Below, in pieces: positions 25,014-31,137 of a DNA stretch of 31,137 nucleotides. The position numbers were made by a program, and so were the translations under genes. A model generated the notes under the pieces. The model saw only the letters and a list, made by a program, of their open reading frames with translations. It was not told the origin of the DNA and searched no databases. Source of the stretch: JAXLQL01 sp046331625 (GTDB lineage: Bacteria; Acidobacteriota; Terriglobia; Bryobacterales; Bryobacteraceae); the NCBI GenBank assembly GCA_046331625.1, contig JAXLQL010000053.1:1-31137 (forward strand). The letters run 5' to 3'. Every line of letters starts with the position of its first letter. Position 1 is the first letter of the stretch.

Positions 25014-26127
25014 TCATCGCTTCCCCTTCGGAGCCAACCCAGGGACCGTGGCGTAGGCGGACTGTTTCTGCCCCTCGTCGAACCCATCCACCGTCTCCTG
25101 GAACATCTTCGCGAGCTCGTTCGTGACCCCGCCCCATCGCGCCGCCTTCGCAAACCACGTGATGACGGCCTCACGCTGTTCAGCCGACCAAGCGTCCTTC
25201 GACACCGCGAGGCTCGCGATGAAATGGATCTGCCGCGTCTTGCCCGAATCGTTTTGCGGAATCGCCGCCAGGATCTTCGCCACCGCTTCCGGCTGCCCAC
25301 AGTAGCCCAGCACTCGTGCTAGCTCTCGCTCAGTAGCCGCATCTTGCGTGGGAAATCGCGGCAACAAGATATCCGAAACTTGTTTTCGCAGCGAAGCGCT
25401 CGCCCCGCCTGGCTCTGCCGCCGAAGCCGTCAGAAACAACCGCAGCACACCCTGCAGCGCCGGTCCAGTCAAATCGCCACGCCGCATCAACGCGAGCAGT
25501 CGATCGAATATTGGGTACTGCTGCTCGGCGTCAGCGGACCTCAGGCGCACCAACGCGGCCAGTCCCTCGAGCGCCGCGTCAGGATCGGTTTCCGCGAAGA
25601 CGCGGGCGCTCCATTCCGCCGGTGCGATGCGTTCGAGCGCGAGCCGTCCCGCGTTCCGCACGAAAGGGCCGCCATCGCGCAGCAGCGCCCACACATCATC
25701 CAAGGCCGCGAACGGCGGCTCCTCGGGCGTGAGGCCCAACCGCACCACCGCTGCCGCTCGGCAGCACTGAACGGATCCACGTCCTTCAGCGCCGTCGCCG
25801 CGGTGGCCTGAGCCGCGCACCCCGCTGTCGGCCTGCCACCCATACCGCCGCGCCACGGACCGTTGCACTCCGATCGCCAGCACAAGTGCGGATCCGGTCG
25901 GCATTCGGCTCGGACCGAACCGCTGCAACAACAGCAGCGCGCGAGCTCGATCAGTGGGCTCGAAGCCTTTATCGACCGCGAGTTGCTCGATTTGCTCGCC
26001 CCAGCGCGGCCCCATCGTCTCTTTCGCCTTCTCGAGGGCGGCATAGCCCCCAACTCGACAGCGGCTGCGGCTGCCGGGCCACGGCCAGCGCGCCTTCGAG
26101 GGCTCGCGCGCGCACCGAACCATCGAT
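25014..26127 (-). pseudogene. HEAT-repeat part of a propeller-HEAT gene, frameshifted at its 5' side
   Basis: The 3' two-thirds (25014 to about 25770) is a clean frame of HEAT-like helical repeats, for example LDDVWALLRDGGPFVRNAGRLALERI and VLGYCGQPEAVAKILAAI, ending APKGKR. Upstream the frame must change near 25770-25850 (QATAATALKDVDPF to VQCCRAAAVVRLGL), near 26040-26060 (LAVARQPQPLSS to GYAALEKAKE) and near 26100-26130. Read together it continues the preceding propeller gene. Propeller followed by HEAT is also the order in the intact lipoprotein at 16823, so the two parts were probably one lipoprotein without the haem domain. Alternatively, the stop at 26128 is real and this is a separate gene whose start I cannot find. 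Confidence 0.65.
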
Positions 26128-27006
26128 TCAGAAAGAAGGCTCGTAGCGGACGCGATGGATCCCGGCGGCGCTAGAGAAATAGAGGAAGCCGTCCGGGCCC
26201 ACATCGAGACCATTCAACCCGCGTGCGCCGTCGACGAACGCGCGCGAGCCGGTGACGCGGTAGGTTGCGCCATCGCGAACCAGGGTCGAGGCGAGAATGC
26301 GACCAGTCGCCGAGTCGCCATGGAACAGCGCACCATCGAACTCGCGCGGATACACGTGGTGACGATAAAACACGAGCCCCACCGGCCGCTCCTCGCCAAG
26401 TTCTGACAGCGCGGGAAGTTCGTCGCGAAGAGCACCAGCCACCGCGTGGACGATCCGAGGCGGCCGGTAGCCAGGCAAGTCCGGATGACCGCCCCGCGCT
26501 GGCTCGAGCACAAAGGCCTCACCCGCGTCGTCATGCGCGAATGCCACGCCATCGATGCCGGTGGAAATCGGAACGAAGAGGCGCCGGTCCGGGTCCCAAC
26601 GCGAAAGCCCGCCAGTCAACGAGAGTATGCTTCCCTCAGGACCGCGCGCGATCGGCCCCGCGATGCTCGCCGTGGAGAGTTGCTCGATGCCTTCGCCCAC
26701 GCGGTAGAAGCCGCTCACGCCCGCTTCGTCCTTCGCCACTGCGTGGAGCGTGCGTCCATCGAACCAGAGCGCTCGCGGAGAGATCAGCTTCGTGGTAACC
26801 GGCGTCGCGTTCGGCAGCAGCATCGGATGACCGCTCTCCTTCGCGGCCACCAATCGACCAGCGGCGTCAAACGTGAACACACTCGCAGCGCCAAACGCTG
26901 GAGCCACGGCCTCGCGGCCCGCCTCGGTTCGAAAGCCGGAAGCCTCGGGCGCGGAGCGCCGGCATGCGCATGACAGAAGAGCGAGCGCGATGAGGCGGTG
27001 CTTCAT
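26128..27006 (-). CDS. Lipoprotein with sugar-dehydrogenase-like beta-propeller (5' part of the propeller-HEAT gene)
   Basis: 292 residues from ATG 27006 to a TGA at 26128. The signal has a lipobox (LIALALLSCACRRS), so lipid anchoring is likely. The frame stays open upstream into the serine hydrolase region but only by chance. The propeller has PRALWFDGRTLHAVAKDE, GIDGVAFAHDDAG, VGLVFYRHHVYP and the closing GLDVGPDGFLYFSSAAG, which matches the FAVGPDGALYV region of the lipoprotein at 16823. No haem motif is present. It lies 7 nt downstream of the serine-hydrolase stop. The likely role is periplasmic carbohydrate binding or oxidation; a catalytic role is unproven. Confidence 0.7.
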   Translation of the reverse strand: MKHRLIALALLSCACRRSAPEASGFRTEAGREAVAPAFGAASVFTFDAAGRLVAAKESGHPMLLPNATPVTTKLISPRALWFDGRTLHAVAKDEAGVSGFYRVGEGIEQLSTASIAGPIARGPEGSILSLTGGLSRWDPDRRLFVPISTGIDGVAFAHDDAGEAFVLEPARGGHPDLPGYRPPRIVHAVAGALRDELPALSELGEERPVGLVFYRHHVYPREFDGALFHGDSATGRILASTLVRDGATYRVTGSRAFVDGARGLNGLDVGPDGFLYFSSAAGIHRVRYEPSF

Positions 27007-27013
27007 CGAGGAA

Positions 27014-27960
27014 CTACTGGAAGAGAAAGAAATCGTGCACCGTGCGCGCCGTTCGGCGATGATGGCTCGCTCGCGGTCCTGCAGGCTTGTCCGGAGTTCT
27101 TGACGAAAACCGCCAGCGCGACGTGACCGCGCCCGCAGGCAGTTCGAAATGCCCACGTCATTGATGCTACGTCCGATGGTTCCGGTCTTGTGCGCCACCA
27201 CGGTGTTCTCCGGAAGCCAGGCCGCTCAGCCGCTCCTTGCCAGATCGGCAACGGCGCGAATATCGAGAAGCAACTCGGCATTCTCCAGTGGATCTCTTTG
27301 CGTTGAATCTTCACGAGCAGCCGCGCAATGCCTTCGAGCATGGCCGTGTCCTCGCGGATCGCGTTCCGCCTTCTGCCGCGCGGCTTTCGATCGTCTTCAG
27401 GCGCCTTGTACTGCTCTCAACTCCTCGGGCGACCATCGTCCGTTCATCGCGTTCACGCCCACGAAATCGGAGATCAGCAAAGAAGTGGGGCGATCGACGC
27501 GAATCCCGAGATCCCGATCTGCCGCAATCGTAGGTTCACCGCATCGAGCGCCCTTCGCGTAACAGGATATCGGTGGCCGAGGATTGTCGCTGATCGGCAG
27601 CATCAGTTCGAGCGGGTTCACACCGAGCGCAACGCCCGGCTTGTTGAAGAGATCGCTCAGCGTCCCGCTGCCGGGATGAAGATCGGCGGCATCGAGTGAG
27701 ATCATCCGATCCAGTTTCTCTTTGCCTTGATCCACACGCGCCAGCAGTTCACCGCGATCGGCACCTTGAACGTGCTCGCCATGGGGAACGCATCCGTGGA
27801 ATTCAAACTTGCCGTCCGGTAGGATTCGACGTGGATCGCCGCGTAGCGCCCACAACTCCGCCTCCACCGCAGCCACGCGCTTCATCTCCGCTTCCAGCTT
27901 GACCAGCGCGGGATCCGCCGCCAGTGCCACGAACGCCGTTGCGATGAGAAGCAGACGCAT
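27014..27960 (-). pseudogene. Class A beta-lactamase-like serine hydrolase with multiple frameshifts
   Basis: Starts ATG 27960 with a signal (MRLLLIATAFVALAA). The class A motifs are present in different frames: Ser-Thr-Phe-Lys at 27765-27776 (FPMASTFKVPIAV), Ser-Asp-Asn at 27583-27591, and Lys-Thr-Gly at 27181-27189 (VVAHKTGTIG). Between them LARVDQGKEKLDRMI and PGSGTLSDLFNK follow the family closely. The reading frame changes at least six times, and the terminal segment DFFLFQ ends at TAG 27014-27016. In a clean stretch at 27470-27505 the omega-loop reads RVDRPTSLLI, putting Thr where Glu166 of true beta-lactamases sits. It is therefore more likely a serine hydrolase than an antibiotic-resistance enzyme. 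Its start overlaps the prenyl synthase stop by 1 nt (TGATG). Confidence 0.8.
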
Positions 27961-28985
27961 CAGTGATCGCGTTCCGTAACCAGTTCCGTCACCGTGTAGA
28001 GCGCCCGCTGATGGGTGACTCGGCGAACTCGGAGATGATGGCGCGCGCAGCGGTCCGGTGAACGTCTGCGCGCCTGACGGCGAGCACGATAGTCGAGCCA
28101 TACTTGCCCATGATCGAGAGGATCTGGCTCGGCCTGACGCGATCATAGCTCGGTCGCGCAACACGGTGGCTACAGTCTCGCTCGCCAGGAGTACCTTCGG
28201 CCAGCGCGTAGATCAACGGCAGCGTGTCGACTTGCCTTCGCGCAGGTCGCATTGCCCACGGGTTTGCCCAGGATCGATTCGCGAGCCGTGAAGTCGAGCA
28301 CGTCATCCACGAGTTGGAACGCCATACCGAGGTTCCAGGCGTACTCGCCGAGCTTTGACTCAGTGCTCTCGTCGGCGCCCGACACCAGCGCACCCAAGCG
28401 CGCACAGGCCGAGAACAGGCTCGCGGTCTTGCGATCCACCAGCTCCATGTAGTCGGCTTCGGTGATGTCGATCTTGCCGATCCGCTCGAGCTGGATCAAC
28501 TCGCCTTCCACCATCATCTGAGTGAGCGAGATCAGCACGTCGAGCACGGGGAAGTTCCGCTCGCGCAACGCCATTTGGAAGGCCTGCATGTAGAGCCAGT
28601 CGCCGCCGAGCACGCAGGTCTGATTGCCCCACAACACGTTGGCCGAAGGCTTGCCGCGGCGCGTGGTGGCTTCGTCGATGACGTCGTCATGGATCAGCGT
28701 GGCCGCGTGGATCATCTCCACCACCGCGCCCATCCGGATCGCGCTATCGGACGTTTCGCCAGGCGAAAGCCGGTTGGCGCGCAGCATCTTGTGGACCAGC
28801 AGCAGGAGCATCGGCCGAAGCCGTTTTCCGCCGTTGGCCTGAAGGTGATTGCTGATGGAGGTGACGGCGTCGACCGGCGCAATCGCTTCCATCTGGATCA
28901 CCTGCTCGACGCGGACCAGTTCCTCCGCCACCGATTCGCGGATCTCCCTGGCCGTGAGCGCCTGCCCAATGCGGCTCATGCTCAT
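27960..28985 (-). pseudogene. Trans-polyprenyl diphosphate synthase, C-terminal fifth frameshifted in this sequence
   Basis: Condenses isopentenyl diphosphate to make long-chain (for example octaprenyl) diphosphate for quinones. The first Asp-rich motif is Asp100-Asp-Val-Ile-Asp104 (LIHDDVIDE), with NGGKRLRP upstream and LWGNQTCVLGGDWLY after it. The second is Asp227-Asp-Val-Leu-Asp231. The frame is clean to GKPVGN (residue 245, position about 28251). After that several indels at 28030-28250 break it, but the pieces DLREGK, DTLPLIYALAEGTPGERD, SYDRVRPSQILSIMGKYGS, AIISEFAES and RALYTVTELVTERDH give a complete C-terminus and stop at 27960-27962. A complete 341-residue enzyme is probably encoded in the organism. 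ATG 28979 is an alternative start. Confidence 0.87.
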
Positions 28986-29016
28986 GAATTACACCAGTCT
29001 AACCGCTTGAAATCCT

Positions 29017-29826
29017 TCATGGCAAACCCACCGCGGCCGATCCCGCTCCATTCGCGTCGATACGGGCCAATTCGAACCAGTTCCGGGAGGCCGCCTCAGC
29101 CACCGCCTCGAAGGTTTCGCCGCGCAATTCGGCGAGCTTCCGAGCCGTTTCCACCACGAAGCCGGGCTCGCAGCGCTTGCCCCGATGCGGCACCGGCGCA
29201 AGGTACGGCGCGTCGGTCTCCACCAGCAACTTCGATGAAGGAACCACCCGCGCGGCCGCCTGGATGTCCGTCGCTTTCGGATAGGTCACGATTCCCGAAA
29301 AGCTGATGTGGAATCCTAGCCCGAGTGATCGCTCCGCCTCGAGCGGACCTCCAGTGAAGCAGTGCATGATCCCGCCGGCCTCGGCCACCCACCGGCTCTC
29401 GAGGATGGCGAACGTGTCTTCCCAGGCTTCCCGCGTATGGATCACGATCGGTTTTCCGGCACGCAAGGCAATATCGAGCTGCTCGCCGAACACGGCCCGC
29501 TGCCGGTCTCGGGGCGAGTGGTCATAGTGATAGTCGAGCCCGATTTCGCCCACCGCCAATACTTTTGGATGCCGCAACAGGGCCTCTAGATTTTTCATCG
29601 TGTCGGGTTTGACCTTGGCGGCATCGTGTGGATGCACCCCGACCGTGGCGTAGACGTTGTCGTAGGTCTCGGCCACGCGGATGGCGGCTTCGAGATCCGG
29701 CGGACCGTCTCCGGTGCCGATCGTCATCATGTACTCGACACCCGCATCCTGCGCGCGCTTGACCACAGCGTCGCGGTCGATACTGAAGCAAGTGTCGTCG
29801 AGATGACAGTGCGAATCTACGATCAC
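29017..29826 (-). CDS. tatD: TatD-family metal-dependent DNase / hydrolase
   Basis: 269 residues. The amidohydrolase-type barrel begins MIVDSHCHLDD, giving the His6-x-His8 metal pair. The bridging Glu is in AVGEIGLDYHYD. Further ligands lie in IVIHTREAWED and GIMHCFTGG, and the late Asp in VETDAPYLAP. TatD proteins are 3'-5' exonucleases or uncharacterised hydrolases; the name is historical and does not imply a role in protein export here. The ATG overlaps the metG stop by 4 nt (29823-29826), a pairing common in bacteria. The polyprenyl synthase follows after 31 nt. Confidence 0.94.
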   Translation of the reverse strand: MIVDSHCHLDDTCFSIDRDAVVKRAQDAGVEYMMTIGTGDGPPDLEAAIRVAETYDNVYATVGVHPHDAAKVKPDTMKNLEALLRHPKVLAVGEIGLDYHYDHSPRDRQRAVFGEQLDIALRAGKPIVIHTREAWEDTFAILESRWVAEAGGIMHCFTGGPLEAERSLGLGFHISFSGIVTYPKATDIQAAARVVPSSKLLVETDAPYLAPVPHRGKRCEPGFVVETARKLAELRGETFEAVAEAASRNWFELARIDANGAGSAAVGLP

Positions 29827-31137
29827 TTCAATCGCGCTCCGTTGGGAACATCTTCGAGGAAGGCCGCCAGAACCGGTGCACCGCCTTCGAGCGACGCAGC
29901 CACAATCATGCCTTGCGATTCGAGTCCTTTGAGCTTGCGTGGAGCGAGGTTGGCCACGATCACCACCTTGCGCCCCTGCACCTGTTCGGGCTTGTAGGCG
30001 AGTGCGATCCCTGCGACGATGGATCGCGGTTTGGCCTCGCCGATGTCCACCTGCAGGTGCAGCAGCTTGTCGGCGCCCTTCACCGGCTGAGCCGTAAGCA
30101 CCGTGCCCACACGCAGGTCCACTTTGAGGAAATCATCGATCGAGATGTACGGAGTGGCCTCGGCGGCAGGCGCAGCCGCGGCGGGAGCGATCTTGCCCAC
30201 CATCGTGTCTTGCCGAATGCCTTCTTTCTCCTCGAGCTCCTTCATCTTGGCCAACGCGGGCGCCGCGTCAATTCGCGGGAACACGCCTTCGGTCTTGCCG
30301 ATCGGCTTGCCGCCCGCGAGTTGTCCCCACTCGAGCGAGTCCACCCGCTGCGCCGAAACCGAACCCTCGCCGCCGAGTTGCGACCAGATCTTTTCGGAAG
30401 CCACCGGCAGCACCGGAGCCAGCAGGATCGCCGCCAGGCGCACCGTCTCGGCGGCCGTGTAGAGCGTTTTATCGAGCCGCGCCTGATCGGCCCCGTCAGC
30501 CGACTTCACCAGCTTCCACGGTGCGTTCTCCACGATATGCTTGTCCACCGCAGAGAACAAGCTCCACAGCGCTTCGAGCGCCCGCGAGAACTGCAGTTGC
30601 TCGAAACCTTCCCTGACGGCGGCGATCGTTTGGCGCGCGGTCTCGGCAATGGCGGCGTCACCCGGACCAGCCGGAATCACGCCCTTGCGATACTGCTGGA
30701 TCATGCTCAGCGTGCGACTCACCAGGTTGCCGATGCCGTTGGCAAGATCCGAGTTGTAGCGCGCAATCAAAGCGTCGAGGCTGAAGTTGCCGTCACTGCC
30801 GAACACCACCTCGCGGAGCAAGTAGTAGCGCAACGCTTCGACACCCACTACTTCGTGGATCGGCAGCGGGCGCAGCAGGTTCCCCTTTGACTTGCTCATC
30901 TTGTCGTTGTCGAAGAGCAGGAATCCGTGCGCGAATACCTGTTTCGGGAGCGGCCAACCGGCAGCCATCAGGAACGCGGGCCAGTAGATGGCATGGAAGC
31001 GCACGATCTCTTTGCCGATCAGATGCAGGTCAGCGGGCCAACGGTCCTCGCCTTCCACCGCGCTCATGTAGGTGGTGAGCGCATCGAACCAGACGTAGAA
31101 GACGTGCCTGTCTTCGCCCGGCACCGGGATGCCCCAT
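29823..31137 (-). CDS. metG: Methionyl-tRNA synthetase MetG (5' end outside the window)
   Basis: Charges tRNA-Met with methionine. Only the C-terminal about 438 codons are seen; the frame enters at the window edge with WGIPVPGEDRHVFYVWFDAL, so the start is off-window. The catalytic KMSKSKGN loop (near 30880-30905) is intact, as is the upstream HLIGKEIVRFH. The helical anticodon-binding domain follows. After a linker with KIAPAAAAPAAEA comes a C-terminal tRNA-binding domain (ISIDDFLKVDLRVGTV... VKGADKLLHLQVDIGE), the dimerising EMAP-like module found in many bacterial MetRS. It forms an overlapping pair with tatD. Confidence 0.96.
   Translation of the reverse strand, partial: WGIPVPGEDRHVFYVWFDALTTYMSAVEGEDRWPADLHLIGKEIVRFHAIYWPAFLMAAGWPLPKQVFAHGFLLFDNDKMSKSKGNLLRPLPIHEVVGVEALRYYLLREVVFGSDGNFSLDALIARYNSDLANGIGNLVSRTLSMIQQYRKGVIPAGPGDAAIAETARQTIAAVREGFEQLQFSRALEALWSLFSAVDKHIVENAPWKLVKSADGADQARLDKTLYTAAETVRLAAILLAPVLPVASEKIWSQLGGEGSVSAQRVDSLEWGQLAGGKPIGKTEGVFPRIDAAPALAKMKELEEKEGIRQDTMVGKIAPAAAAPAAEATPYISIDDFLKVDLRVGTVLTAQPVKGADKLLHLQVDIGEAKPRSIVAGIALAYKPEQVQGRKVVIVANLAPRKLKGLESQGMIVAASLEGGAPVLAAFLEDVPNGARLK

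Noticed and set aside
27007..27201. N-terminal extension of the propeller lipoprotein through the KTG motif of the serine hydrolase
   Set aside because: A chance open frame joining two genes; the lipoprotein signal peptide begins at 27006.
27014..27960. Antibiotic-resistance beta-lactamase
   Set aside because: Frame broken many times and the deacylation Glu appears absent.

Overview
The window is high-GC and densely packed. It looks like part of an Acidobacteriota genome of the Bryobacterales/Solibacterales kind. That placement is inferred from content: secreted beta-propeller/HEAT/haem lipoproteins, a PQQ dehydrogenase with N-terminal cytochrome domains, a caspase-TPR protein, a sulfatase, a Uma2 relic and many single-nucleotide operon overlaps. 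Planctomycetes and Verrucomicrobia share several of these families. No rRNA, tRNA, CRISPR array, phage or transposase was seen.

Layout. (1) 1-4670, minus strand: a lipid kinase overlaps a YdjM-type membrane hydrolase, followed by an aldehyde dehydrogenase and an unrecognised helical protein that leaves the window. (2) 4683-9210, plus strand: ligA, a DedA protein and a Tat-type enolase-superfamily enzyme are chained by 8-nt and 4-nt overlaps, then comes a broken Uma2 gene. (3) 9229-12531, minus strand: a secreted metallo-beta-lactamase-fold protein, a frameshifted UvrC-like GIY-YIG gene, a block of three short hairpins and an aldo/keto reductase. (4) 12522-16775: a secreted helical-toroid protein with a CxxCH haem motif, facing a sulfatase/caspase-PEGA-TPR operon. 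(5) 16823-24291: a haem-binding lipoprotein overlapping a ceramidase-like gene, a secreted propeller, and a di-haem PQQ alcohol dehydrogenase with the Asp-x-Asp signature of lanthanide enzymes. (6) 24348-24991: a VapBC-type toxin-antitoxin pair. (7) 25014-31137, minus strand: metG, tatD, a polyprenyl synthase, a class A beta-lactamase-like serine hydrolase and a propeller-HEAT lipoprotein.

Two themes cut across genes. First, several start codons lie 6-8 nt behind a TANNNT-like hexamer. Two of these also have a TTGA-type -35 box at 17-nt spacing. This suggests that leaderless transcripts are common here and fixes several starts. Second, indels cluster at about 25.77-28.25 kb, hitting three neighbouring genes including a normally essential prenyl synthase. 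Many fit loss of one base from a short homopolymer. I read this mainly as sequence error in a weakly covered stretch, with true gene decay as the alternative.

Functionally, region 5 reads as a periplasmic or outer-surface oxidative toolkit. It contains a PQQ alcohol dehydrogenase, a haem lipoprotein with a sugar-dehydrogenase-like propeller, and hydrolases for sulfated or lipid substrates. The housekeeping genes (ligA, metG, tatD, prenyl synthase) are ordinary. I see no clearly new multi-gene defence or biosynthetic system. The most unusual items are the caspase/sulfatase operon with a G9 tract, the CxxCH toroid protein, the coupled haem-lipoprotein/ceramidase pair, and a GIY-YIG protein that seems to lack its catalytic Glu.
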